64,000 bases of DNA, taken from assembly GCA_001584585.1 (NCBI GenBank), contig LSYV01000026.1:782539-846538 (forward strand). Reading direction: 5' to 3'. Position numbers and translations under genes: made by a program. Source of the stretch: Gonium pectorale (Eukaryota; Chlorophyta; Chlorophyceae; Chlamydomonadales; Volvocaceae). The notes beneath the pieces are model-generated. The model did no database searches. It was given only the letters and a program-made list of their open reading frames with translations, and was not told the DNA's origin. Every line of letters starts with the position of its first letter. Positions within the stretch are counted from its first letter, which is position 1. Of this stretch, positions 12,061 through 24,015 are shown piece by piece.

Positions 12061-15000
12061 ATGTTGCGCATTGCGGTGGTGCTGCTTGTGGCTTGCCTAT
12101 CGACGCTGTGCGAAGGTAAAGATTGCAGCTTGGCGGAGAATGAGATGTTGGGTTGTTCTCGCTGGCAAGCCGCAACCCACGTATGCAGGTGTTTAATGAG
12201 AGACAGGCCTGAGTAGTATTTTGCTGTGATGCCGCCTGCTTTGGACCTGTCCGCATCCGCAGGTGCACGTCGGAGGGCAGTCGAGGAGCGGCTCATTGGA
12301 TGGCAGGGCGAGCAGTATGGCCCCTCGTCTATCAGTGCATCTACTGCGGGGGGGATAGTCGGCACGTCGCTGCATTCGGCCAACACGTCCGTCCGACCGG
12401 GATGGTGCGTTGACGGTTCCACCCCGCACGGCCCCTCTTTAGCAGTTTGGGGTCTTACGCCTTGCCTGTCTCACGACGTCCCTTGTGGAGATAGTGTCAA
12501 GGCATCAGCGTGTGCGGTGGCCTGCACCTCCTGCCCCCTGGGCCCCACGCCCCTCCGGTGCCACCCCACCGCGTTGCCACACTCAGGATTCAGACGATCA
12601 GCTGGAAGCCCAGGGCAGTCGTCTTCCACAACGTAAGTGTAGTGCACATGGAAGAATGGAACCGACAGTAATGCATGTGAGGGGACCGCACGTGGGCGTG
12701 TCCACGTGAGGGCCCGGCGGCTCAAAGCACACGAACGCCCGTAGCACATAGCACAGGGCCGCCTCGTCCACAGGCCGTCCCGCCGCACCGGCCTTGCGCC
12801 CTTCCCCCCTTTTCTGCTCCCTCACATCACAATCATGTGCAACCCACGGCCCGCGCTTCCTGTGCCGCAGTTCCTGAGTGACCAGGAGGCGCGCCACATC
12901 ATCGACCTGGCGCACGCGCAGGTGCGGCGCATGGGCCCCTTTGTGCGTTGGGTCACCCTTGACCCTCTACATCCCCCTGCGGCTTAGCCGCCGGTCTGAG
13001 TAACCCGCTGCAGCTTGGTCACCGGACGGGAGACGACACCTGGAGGCCAGTGCGTTCTCGCCAACCGTTTTGTGTCTGAAACCGCCTGCGGTTTGCGTCG
13101 CGTGCTTGGCTCACGCTGGCGGGGCTTGGGGGCGAAAAGAATCCAATGGAAAGATACGAGGATGCTTTGATGCCCGGCGTGGCGCGTTGGCCTGCCTGCG
13201 GCTCAAAAGTTAATATGTCCGCTCGGCACTGGGGAATGTGCCTGGGCCAGGGCCAGGACGGGGCTTCGCGTGCGTCCTGGGAGGGGCTGGGCGATGGACG
13301 GAAGTGCCTTGGATAGGCGGGAGGCGGAAGCGGGGCAGATGGGGGCCTGCACCAGCCGGGTGTGACACCTTAAGAGCCCAAAGCAAGAGAGGGTATGCCA
13401 GGCGTGATTAGCAGGGGATGCCCTGGCGCCTTTCATGGACGTTGGCCCCAATGACAACGTCAAGTCCTACGCCGCCATCCTTGTCATGTTCTGTGCTGCA
13501 GATGAAGCGCTCCACGGTGGTTGGCAACAAGGACTCGGGTGTCGTGGATGACATCCGTACATCGTACGGCACCTTCCTCAGGTCGGCGATACGGGGCGGC
13601 GCTGCTTGAACGTGTTCACTGGACATGCCCGGGTTCGCTTGTTATATCCGGCCAGTTGCCCTGCCGCCCCGACCTCCTGGCTCTTGTGCTGATCGTGCCT
13701 CCACTGGCCTGCGTTCCGACACCCCCCCTCGCCCGGTCATCAGTCAGCTTTTGCCCACGGACTGCATCTCCCCCCCTCGCCCGGCGGCCTGCAGGCGGAA
13801 CCAGGACCCGGTCATCGCGGCAATCGAGGAGCGGCTGGCGCTGTGGTCGCACCTGCCTGCCTCACACCAGGAGGACATGCAGGTCTGGCAAGGGGGCAAT
13901 GTGGTCCGGGCCATGATAGGACGTCTTAGTTTTCCTGTAGCGTTTTCAGGTCGGTGCGGGCCACGTCGTAAGTCCAGCAGTTCTTCTTGCACGGTGGAAA
14001 GCCGTGTGCAAGGCGCGATGGAGGGGATGGGCGGTCGGAAAGGTACCGGTGAAGGTACCGATGCCACGGTTGGGTCTGGAATGAGGCGCTTTTAGGAGAC
14101 GGCCAGGCATGACGACACGGGCAGAGACGCACCCGAGCCGCGCGGCCACAGCAGCGCTCACACTGGGGTCTTCATGGGACGTGCCTCCCCTTGAAGAGGG
14201 GGAGGGCGTCGAAGCCACAAACCGCAGCGTAGCCTTACATGTCAAACGCTCTGATACGAAGTGCAACGAGGTCTTCAGGTGCCGCTACCCACAGACACTG
14301 ATGGAGTCCCCACCACCGGGGGGTTCACTGGTTCTGCGCATGCGCGCGCCTCACGGCCGCCTGCCGGCGGGAGGGGCGGCCGGGAGCTTGCTTCACCTTG
14401 GCGGCCTTGGCGGCTGTCGGTTGGGCACACGCAGCGGGGGGGCCATAAGAACACACATGACACGCAGCGCTGGGCCCCTCGCTCCGTCCTGGCCCCGCTC
14501 CCGCCCGTCCATTCGCCGTTCCGCCCGCCTTTCTGCGATCTCTGCCGTGGCGGCTGCTGGCCCCTTGACCCCCCTCCGATCTGCCCGGGCAAATGCGGCC
14601 GAGTGTGCCCGCCCAACCAACGGCATGCCCCCGCACCCAACTCCTTCTATCGGAGTATGCGATTGGGTGTCCGCGACGCGACCCGTTTCCCTTCTTCATT
14701 GCCCCCGCACCCAACTGCGTGCGGGCCCCCTCCCCTCCGCCCATGCTATGCCCTGCGCCTTCACCGAACGCCCTCTCACCCCGCCCCGCCGCCCGGGCTA
14801 CCCGGCAAACCGGGTCTCGGCTGCAGGTCCTGCTCTGGTGTCCTTGCCTGCTGCCTGTCCTCGCACCCACATGCTGCTGCCCCCGGACGTACTGCACATG
14901 GTGATGTGCAGGTCCTGCGGTACGGCGTCACTAACAAGTACGGACCCCACATTGACGGCCTGGAGCGGGTGGCCACCGTGCTCATGTACCTAGTGGGTGA

Positions 15001-17202
15001 GTGGGATAGCACCCGGGGGGTGATGGATGGGCGTCGCGGGGACCGCGGCGGGCGCAGGGTGTTGGAGCGGTGAGGGTGTTGAGGTGCTTGGGCGCGTGGG
15101 AGGGCCGGGATGTCTACCAGTGTCGGGGAGGCTCTGCTGGGTCCGCCGCTGTGCGCAGGCATGCATGCTTCTGCTGGGTCTGGGAGGGCCGGCGTGTCTG
15201 ATTGTTGGCAGGTTGGAGGGCGGCACGCGGTTATGCTGGAGGGGCCGTCCGGGCGAGGGGGCAAGGTGGCCGAGCCCCCAGTGGGAGGTTTGGCTCGGTA
15301 CGCCGCTGCGCGCAGGCATGTATACATCTACTGGGTCGGGTCCAGGTGCGCAGGCATGTCCCTCCTAGAGGAGGATGGGTGTGTAATGGAGGGGCGCCCG
15401 GTGAGCATCGTTGCGTCGCCCGCCCGCCCGTCCTCCGACGCGACCCCCGGGCCACGCCATTGACCGGCAAGGTGTCGCCGGCAGCCCAGGCTGCCCGTGC
15501 AGCGGCTGGAGCACAGCGCCCCCTTCACGCCTTTCCCCCGGCGGTCCGAACGCCTTGCCGCCCCCGATCACCGGCCCCCCGCCCCGGGCCCGCCCCGCCC
15601 TAACCCTCCCAACGCCCGCAGCGCCCGAGGCGGGTGGCGAGACGGCCTTCACGGACAGGTGCGAGCGAGCCGGCGAGTGGCCACGGCGGGTTGGGTGGTG
15701 AAGGGTCTGAGTCAATAAGCGGTGTGGACTGTGGAGCATGCCCGCCCCGAGAGAGCCCCGCACCGGATAGCGCATGCGTCCAATCCTGCAGGCACGCCCA
15801 AACGTGGGGAAGAGAGGGGTGCAGGAGCCATGGGGCCAGTTGCGGGGTGGCGGGTGACATGGGGTGACTCGGCCGCACACCCCATCGGAGACTTGAGCCG
15901 CGCCCCGCCTCCATGAGCTATCGCCGCAGGGCTGCCCCACCTCACCGCTGAGCGCTTCTCGTTGGCTGTTGTCGTGACGGCCGCATGGTTGCCAATCTTA
16001 TGTTTCGCCTCGTGAATGTGACGCCAAGGCTTCCCCAGGGCTTGCCCGACATGCACGCAGCCCGCACTTTGGCAGACTTGCACGCCACGCAGCCCCCCAC
16101 GCACTCTGCGTGCCCTAACGACGTACCGGTAACATCGCATCCAATAAGCATACCCACCTCTAACCCGTACCCCCTTGGCCCCCTTCCCGCCCCTCCTGAC
16201 CAATAATCCTCAGCACCTGGGCTCACCCGGAGCTGGCGGCGGAGGCCGAGCGAGCCAACCTGTCGGCCTGCGCAAGGGTGGGGACCTGCCGCGGCACACA
16301 CTAACCAGTACGGCCATCAGTCCCTCTTCCCGACCTTCCTTTCCGCAAGCGGCGTATCACAAGCGCTACACAGGCATGCCCATTACGGATGCGGGCAACC
16401 CACATGTGTACATACGATGAGGTGCCTCACCAGCCCCTTGGTTGTTCTTGCAAGCCGTATGTAGTACACTGACCCGGTGTACGACTGCTGAAGATGCCCC
16501 TGCGTCTTTGACTGCAGGGCCACGTCGCGTACCGGCCCCGCCGCGGCGACGCGCTCATGTTCTTCGACACGCAGCCCGACTTCAGGACCACGGACGGGCA
16601 CTCCATGCACACGGGCTGCCCCGTGGTGGCCGGGGTGAAGTGGAACGCCGTCAAGTGGATCCACGGAACGCCCTTCCGACGTGAGTGGGGCGGGCGGAAG
16701 AGCAGTTTCATTACGTTTGCAGCGAAAGAAAGGAATGTGCTGATTGCTTGTGCCGGTAGTCTGTGGAGCCGGTGGCCTGGGCTTGGTGCATGGGGATGGG
16801 CTTGCAGCAGTTCCCAGGGAGAGCAGTTGGAAACCGCTTTGCCCGCGCTCTCTTTGCGCTTCCCGACCCCCAGCCCGTTTGCCCCTCTCCGGCCCGCACG
16901 CAACGGCCCCCCGTTCCTCTGCAGTGGAGGAGTACGAGAAAGCGCTTAAGGACCCGTACCAGCCCCTGCCCGACCCGGGGGTCTGCGCCGACTACCACGA
17001 GATGTGCGAGATGTGGGCCAAGGCGGGCGAGTGCGAGAAGAACGAGGGCTACATGCTCGGCAGCAACTCGGGGCTGGGGCAGTGCCGCGCCGCGTGCAAG
17101 AACTGCGAGATATGCAAGGAGGGCGACGAGGCGTGCTTCACGCGCAACCGGGCGACTGGCGGCTTCCTCATATTCAATGAGGCGGAGCTCGGGGGGATCT
17201 GA
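12061..17202 (+). CDS. Prolyl 4-hydroxylase with C-terminal ShKT domain
   Basis: Eleven exons: 12061-12115, 12263-12314, 12587-12632, 12871-12921, 13502-13581, 13795-13882, 14912-14996, 15622-15658, 16214-16277, 16518-16680, 16925-17202; 332 residues. Exon 1 encodes a signal peptide (MLRIAVVLLVACLSTLCEG). The Fe(II)/2-oxoglutarate dioxygenase fold follows: ISWKPRAVVFHNFLS, YGPHID with iron ligands His137 and Asp139, then HSMHTGCPVVAGVKW with His217 and 2-oxoglutarate-binding Lys227. Residues 261-301 carry six cysteines in ShKT spacing, with a few more after. Such enzymes hydroxylate prolines of hydroxyproline-rich cell-wall and extracellular-matrix proteins in the secretory pathway. All splice phases agree. 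The second exon (GARRRAVEERLIGWQGE) is the least conserved part. Confidence 0.92.
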
Positions 17203-17812
17203 GCGGCTGGGTGGGGGGAGGCAACTCCCCTGTTGCGCCGGCCTGCAGCGGTCGTGCAGCGGTCGGGGTTTGACCGTGTGGGATGGGAAAGGGGCTGGGT
17301 GGGTTGGAACACTGTACTGTGCAATGCAGTGCAAGTGTGCCTGTGTGCGAGGGGCGGGGGGAGTGGGCGTAGCGCGTTGGGAGCATGAGCTTTGCGTGCA
17401 TGTGCATGGGGGTGCGGGAAGCGCGCGGGCAGCGGGTTCCCTTACCCACCCGAGTGGGTGGGTCGAGGCGGAGCGAGCGTACCTGGACCTAGACAGGCGG
17501 AAGGTACCGGTATGGCATCCTGGCATTTACATGGACAGGGAACACTCTGGGCGGCATACGTACGGGCCTCACCTGCAGGGCCTGCTTGGCCGCGGCTCCC
17601 AGGGAAATGCAGTCGAAAGAGGCGCAGCGCTGTGGGCACGTGTACGCCCGTCGCCGCATCTCGTTCTGAGCGCGCGTGGCAACACACCCCGTGCGGACAA
17701 CCGAGTAGACCTGGGCTCACCGGGCGTGCGCTCACCACGGACCATACGGTGGCCAGCAGGCAGTCGCGCGCGCACGAGGCGTTGCTTTGGGCAGTGCGGG
17801 CGGGCGAAGGGG
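17203..17812. other. Intergenic, prolyl hydroxylase 3' flank
   Basis: Between the hydroxylase stop and the start of the tandem duplication. No gene seen; the long open frames are GC-driven. Confidence 0.5.
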
Positions 17813-18187
17813 GCGTCCGTGCGGCGGGTGCGTGGGAACTGGATGGCGCAGCTGGAGGGCAGGAGGTCTGCTGTGCCGCCATCGGTTTACCGATGTGGTG
17901 CACTGCCGCGCGGCCGCTGCTGCCCATCGCGCTGAGTGAGCTAGGACGTGGTCCTACCAGTGTGTCCTGTATATGGTGGGGCTGCTTCTGCTTGGGCCCC
18001 GTTTATGCGGCTGTACGTCAGAAAACCGGCTCTCCGCCCTCATGGGACCCCTAGTAGACCCCATGCGGCAGCATGAGACGAGTCTCGCGCGGGAGCGCAG
18101 CACAGGTATTATATTGAGGATTGATTGCTGCTGCTGGCAGGGAGCTTCAGAGGATTAAATGGGAATCAGTACCGGTACCTGGCAATG

Positions 18188-18212
18188 TGCGCCTGGCGCA
18201 ATGCCAGGCGCA
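18188..18212. repeat. Perfect 10-bp inverted repeat (hairpin)
   Basis: TGCGCCTGGC and its exact reverse complement GCCAGGCGCA flank a 5-nt loop (GCAAT), about 470 bases upstream of the copy A start codon. I do not see it in the equivalent part of unit B. It could be a small stem in the 5' untranslated region or promoter, or the footprint of a mobile element. Confidence 0.7.
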
Positions 18213-18679
18213 TACCACTTTTGTGGGCACTTGGTTTGGGTTTGAGGAGGGGCTGGATTGCTGGCTGGTAGAGGCAGCGAGCACGAAAACGAGGTCCTTA
18301 GGGCCCCGCTGCATTGGGAGGTAAGGAGTCACGGCCCAAGCTTCACAGATATATGTACAGTCATAGGCTAGAAAACGGCCCCGCATGGCCTGGGTTTTAA
18401 GGTACATGCTGCGCCATCCTGAGTGATAGCCGTACTATGACGGTGCAGGTGGGGCCGACCACGGGCGAGACCGAAGAAGAAACACCAATGGCGTTTGGTT
18501 GTGGACGTGTTCTGGACTTCGCCAACTGTCCGCAATCCTTCCGGGGATAATCCCGCGGCTGATCTGAACGGCTCCTAGGTTCCTAGGTTCGCGACCCTTG
18601 GGTCGCCCTTGAGACGCAGCGTCACGCTCCCCCAAATAAAGTGCCCTTGATTTCTTGTGACAAAACAGGAGGTTGCGGG

Positions 18680-21600
18680 ATGGCCTCAACCTCTGTGCGC
18701 AGCATCGCTTGGAGCTGGGCGGCCCTGGCTCCCCTCGCGTTGCTCCTTCTCATTCACTGTGCAGCCGGCGGCACGTGCTCCCCGCCGCCGCCGCCTACGT
18801 CGATAACCGATCGTGCGAAGGTACGCGCGCAAGTCCTGTCGTCTCGCAGGTTGCCGGCATCTGCCGCCCGCCGCACCTGCCACCCGCCTGTGCGCGCGCC
18901 TCCTCCTCGTCCCTCCTTACCCGCTCATACGAAGTCCGTCACTTCAGCGCGCACAAGAGCACCTGCAGTTCTCCCTTCTGCATGCGCCGCTGACGGTGCC
19001 CCGACACCACCGCCGCCGGCGCTGCCGCTGCATTTGCCGCAACAGCGGTCCAGGACCCACATCGGCGACCCCGCGTACGCGCACGCCTTCAACTGGCTGG
19101 CCTACGAGATGCCGGTGGTGGCCAGCAGCGACCACATGGAGCGGCGGGCCGGGCAGGCGATCCAGCGGCTGCACGACGAGCTCCATCGACTGCCCTTCCT
19201 CAGCGTGCGCATCCGTGCGGGGCGTGGGTCCCGCTCTGCTCGATGGTTGGGGCCCTGGGGGGTGTCGGGCAGGATCCCCGTGCGCACTTCGGCTCCAACG
19301 TGTTCGCGAGGCGCTGTTTGTCTGCCTGCTTTGGGGAGTCTGCGCGCTCGGCAGCATGGCAAGGTGCATGCGACCTGCGGGCCGCGGCGCAGGTTGGCGA
19401 CACATCCCCACAACACGTTCACTATGTCATTTTCACACCTCTCATCATTATGTTCGGTATCCGGTGCTCGCGCTTGCCGCTGCGGCCGCTTTCACCCAGA
19501 TCGACCGCATCCGCAAGGGCGGCAGCCTGGGGCGGCGCACGCTGGTGGCGGGAAACTTCGACGTGGTACGTCGCCGTACGTAATGTCGTACGGTACTGCG
19601 TTGGTGCCGTGTGCGACGTGTCGTGCCGCGCGCCGTGGCATGCCTTAGGCGAAGACAGGCGGGGTGGCGGCCGTTGTGGGCAGCAACCCGCACCTTGCCA
19701 AACAGCCTGGGGATTAACCGGGATGGGTTTTGCGAGGTGAGAACATTCAGAGTATGCAGATAAACGTTTAATGGACGCTTTGTGCGCCACGAGCTGCATG
19801 TCACAAGCACCCTTGCTTGCCGTGTTGGCGGGAGCTTGCCCGCAGGACCTGCTGCTATTCATCAACGGCCCGCTGCAGTACCCGGGCAACTGGAGCCGGG
19901 GCGAGCAGCTGAAGCTGCTGAAGCAGGTGCGGGTCAGAACAGTGTTGGCGGCATCATCAGGGGGCGTTGAAGGGGTGGTGCGTTCTCAATGCGGGGCGGG
20001 GCAGTACAGATCCGCCGGTCGCTGAGGCCTTCCGAGCGCCTCTTCCCCCCGTCCCCCGCCGCCTGCTGCTCGCCGGCAGGTACGCGAGTGGCTGCGGAAG
20101 AACTCCTACCCCGCGGTGGTCGAGGAGGAGGGCACGCAGTACGACGACGTGCTGCAGGTACGGACTACCGCAGCAGGTGCCCTGTCGTGCAGGTGTGCGG
20201 CAGGGCCGCAGCATCCCCTCCGTTGCCGGCGGGCTCGGGGCATGGCCAGTGTGGCAACTCGTGCGTGCCCGCCCGCCCCGTCGCCTACATGGCGTAGTGC
20301 CATGCATTCCACGCTGCGCACCCGTCGCTAAGAAGGGGTTTGCGTTAACAGCATACGGTGCGTTTGCACTGCCTCCATTTACGATGTTAAACTCGTTCCG
20401 TCCTGTGCAAGGGAATGCTACTTGAGCCATTGGACATTCTACCCGTGGGTGTCCTAAGGTGCTGCTGCCGTGCGCCTGCGCCCCGGCGCAGGTCCTGGTG
20501 GACGAGGTGGAGGTGGACGTCTTGCTGGTCCCCAATATGGCACGCGCCGGTGAGCCGGGAGTGAGGCAGACCCCAATAGGGTCTGTTGTCTGTTCCCTAA
20601 CGCTCCATCGTCGCCCGGGCTCCATCCGTCAGCGCCGGCCAGAACATAGGACATGGGGAGTTGAAGGGAAAGGAGAATGAACAACGACGAGCTGGGCGCC
20701 ACGGCGGCGCTCCCGAAGGTGTCGGCGATCCGTAAGTCCAGCAGCCGCCAGGTGTGTGCCGCCGTTTCCGGCGGCGTCCGCGTCGAAGGCTGAGTAGCGT
20801 ACAGCTAGGTAGTATCGTGTAAGCTAAGGTCGTAGTAGTAGAGGTGTGTGCGTGCGTGTGCCTAAGTCACCCACCGCATCTCCGTCCCCAGCTTCCTTAG
20901 TCCTTAACAGCAGTTCGACCCTGGAAAACGTACCTGGAGAGCGTACGCGTACCAGGTCCGACATAGGGAGGTGAAGCATATTTCTGAAGGCGCTTATTGT
21001 GCGGCCTTCCGGCGCCGGAGCCTGGAAGGATGAATTCTTTGGTTGACAAGGAGCGTGCGGGCCGGGTGGCGGATCCATCGTGGGCGCCCAGTCGTCGGTG
21101 GCTCCAGCCATGCTGCCAGCGTGTGCGGGGAGCGCACAAGGTGCACGGGTAGCAGACGCTGGGGGCCGGAAACAAGGCGTCAGGCGCTGCCACACGAACA
21201 GCGCGTCAATACGTTCAGCGCGGATACAACGTACGGCCTACACGCCTGAGGCCGGCTTCGTAAAGGAGGGCACGGGACGGCGCCGTCCGGTGCACCAGCG
21301 GTGATGGGTTCGGCATGGTACCCGGCAGCCTTGAGGTTTGGACCAGAAATGGTCGAATGGTGTTCAGGGAGGGCTGCGTGTGTGATGCGCCCGGCTGGCC
21401 GCCCAACTGTCCGGCTGATTTGTTGTTTAATTCCTATACGCAGCGGGCGCAACCGGCGACCGGTCGGAGCTCCAGCGCAAGGCGCTCATGCAGCCCGTGT
21501 ACGGCAACCCCCATGCGCACTGGCGGGACCAGACACAAGGGCGGGCGTCGCCGAGTCGTACACAGCCTTCGTCGCCGATACCCCCAACGGCGTCAAGTCG

Positions 21601-23416
21601 GTCGTGCGGCTGCTCAAGGTAAGATGTACGGCAATACAGCAGTACGGGTGTGCGGGAACGGTAATGACGCGCGAGGCGCTCTTGGCCACGTTTGTTTTTG
21701 GCCTGGCCTTCAGGCGACAAACTAGCCACGCCGGATGATGTGGGCTGAAGGGCTCGAGGAAATGTGCAGCGTCGGAGCGCTCCACATCAGCCCCACACCT
21801 TCCCGCCTGGCTGCTTGTTCCCTGAGCTCGGCCACGCGTCACGCAGCCGGGCCGCCCTCTCGTCTGCCACCAGCGGCCATAATGAGGGTGCCTTCCCTTG
21901 TCACCTGGTACGCCCTCGCTCGCATCTGCCCCTGCTGCAGCCGCAGCCGCAGCACGCGCACGTGACCCAAGGACACCTGGCATACGGTACTGGCATGCGA
22001 CCGGGAGAGCCCGTACGCTCGTCTCCTCATCCCCCGCTATGCCTGGCACCCAGTCGCCCTACCGGAAACGTCGCGCCTGTGCGCGTCCGGCGGGGGGTTT
22101 CTGCGATCTGATGTTCATGAACTGCACACCCATGCGTACGACAGGCCTGGTACAAGTACGGCCTGACGACGGAGAAGGGCAGCGTGTGGGCCGGCTCCGT
22201 GCACCCCGCCAAGGTGCCCAGCGTGGCGCTGGAGCTGCTGGCGCTAGCGGCGTTCCAGCGGGAGGCGCCGCCGGGGTCCAGGGAGCGGCAGGCGCTCGAC
22301 GCGGCCAGCCCGGCGCCCAGGCACGGCACGTGCGTACGGCAGATAGAGCCGTACATGCAGTACAGCACAACATGAGACGCGTGCACCCGCGTCGGGTGAA
22401 TGGTGGTCGCAGCTTGGAGCGCGGCGCTGTAGGCTGTGTCGACATGGGCCTGGCTAGCAAGGCACAGTAGCGGTGCGAAAAGTGGCGCAGAGAGCGCATA
22501 CATACATACATACATAGGCAGACATATTGCCGCTCGTGCTCCGACTACGTGACCTCAGCTCTGGGTATTTCCTTCCATCCGCATCTTCTTGGACACGTGC
22601 TACAGTGCAATAGATGCACCTTGGCTGTGGCTAGGCGAGCTAGCGACCTGCGCTTTCTGTCCCGCCAACCCTCTTCCTCTCCTGCCGGATCGCATGCCCG
22701 CCTCTTCATTCCTGAGCCCGCACATCCGGCTGCGCGTGATCGTGGACCGGCCTTCATCCCCCACCTCCTCGCATCCGTGCCTCCCTGCAGCCCGACGGCC
22801 GCCGCTGTATCGAGCCTGCGCATCTTCAGGACGGCGCTGCGGCTGCTGGTGGAGGCGGTCAAGGAGCGGCACGTCGTCACGGTGGACGCCGGCCGCTGGG
22901 GCTGCAGCCGCGGCACCGCAATGGAGTTCCAACACGTGTGGGGCGACGACGAGGTCCGCATCATTCACCCCATCGACCCCACCTGCAACGTGGCGCGGGT
23001 ACGCCCTGTGGCTTGGAAACCCCTTACCATGTCGCTGTCTCTCCGTGGGAGAGTGTTCGTCCTGGAATTTGTCACTGTCTCGCATTCCCGTCGTCCTACC
23101 TCCTTCCAATGCAAGCGCCGCGCGAACTATACATATGAGAGCGTTCTACAGCCTCGCTCCAGGCTCCGTCCTGACATATCCTCCTCGCCATAGCAACCTA
23201 TGTTCCACGACTCCTGTACGATACGCCTGCCGCCACCTGCCCATCAAACAGTGGCGCAAGCGAAACCCGGACTGGCGGGCGCTCGCCTCCGAGGCCCAGG
23301 CGCTGCTGAAGGTCCTGGAGCAGGAGCCTCTGGAGGCGCTACTGAACGCGAGCACGCTGGGCGCAGCGCTGAGGCGGCTGGCGGCCATCAAGGGTATCGA
23401 CCCGCCATGGCAGTAG
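18680..23416 (+). CDS. OAS-like 2'-5'-oligoadenylate synthase family nucleotidyltransferase, copy A (probably disrupted)
   Basis: Exons: 18680-18820, 19046-19204, 19500-19565, 19846-19926, 20080-20157, 20492-20549, 21444-21618, 22145-22320, 22791-22998, 23252-23416. Exon 1 encodes a signal-peptide-like N-terminus (basic start, then ALAPLALLLLIH, then a Pro-rich stretch). The nucleotidyltransferase core is GGSLGRRTLVAGNFDVDLLL, with metal-binding Asp121 and Asp123 and the third in VEVDVLLVPN (Asp184). The C-terminal half has OAS1_C-type motifs NGVKSVVRLLKAWYKYGL, VALELLALAAFQ, RIIHPIDPTCNVA and NPDWRALASEA. OAS enzymes make 2'-5' oligoadenylates when triggered by double-stranded RNA; activity here is inferred. 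Two lesions relative to copy B: a net 1-nt loss near 21540 shifts frame, and the donor after 22320 reads GC instead of GT. So this copy may be a pseudogene, or the sequence may contain an error. Confidence 0.82.
22497..22516. repeat. (CATA)n microsatellite
   Basis: About five CATA units in the intron following exon 8 of OAS-like copy A; not present at the equivalent position in copy B. Confidence 0.85.
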
Positions 23417-23547
23417 CGGTGAGGGCGCGACGCAGTGAGGGCAGCAGGGGACGTCGCGGGAAGCCGGCTGCGGACGACGGCGGTCGTATGTACTGGGAGC
23501 GGAGCGAACAGCCGCAGTGTGAGACATCCCAGCCGCGGGCGGCATTG

Positions 23548-23552
23548 TGTAA
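23548..23552 (+). terminator. TGTAA poly(A) signal, OAS-like copy A
   Basis: TGTAA, the usual green-algal polyadenylation signal, lies about 130 nt after the stop codon. The same motif in the same context occurs after copy B. Confidence 0.6.
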
Positions 23553-24015
23553 GGCGCGGTGCGGTGCGGATCGCGCAGCGTGACCAGCTAGACCAGCTGG
23601 CGGCGTCGGCTGCCCACACACGCTGTGCCCTCTGCTAAGCTGTCTGAATGCGCGGAGCCATGCCCCATGCGGTCGCGCACTACCGTATTCTTGTGGCTTA
23701 CGCGCGGCCTGTGGCGTATGTGTTTGACGTGTCACGGACTGCTGGATGTTACGACACTTGGCCGGATGTGGGGTGCAGGAGAGCTACCCGACGCCAGGTG
23801 TGGAACGAAACTGCAATACGGGGCCACAGCAGCGTGTCTGTGACGGAGGCAGTGTGCAGCAGCCGGGCTCGCATGCTGGCCACAGTGCCGTACATGTAAG
23901 CCAGCCTGCATGTGTACGAGTGTATGTGTATGTATCTGCATGCGTCCACTTGTTCCTTTGCGTCCACTTGTGTCCACATGTGCTTAGCAGTTGTGCAAGC
24001 CATGTGATGACGCCG

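Larger units (their letters stand above)
17813..24015 (+). repeat. Tandem segmental duplication, unit A
   Basis: Homologous in the same order and orientation to 25853-31755. The first ~150 bases (17816-17965) are nearly identical to 25856-26005. Exons are highly similar; introns and the 5' flank are diverged with many indels; the 3' flank after the stop codon is again very similar up to about 24015. It carries OAS-like gene A plus its flanks. About 1.8 kb of unrelated DNA separates the units. Confidence 0.9.
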
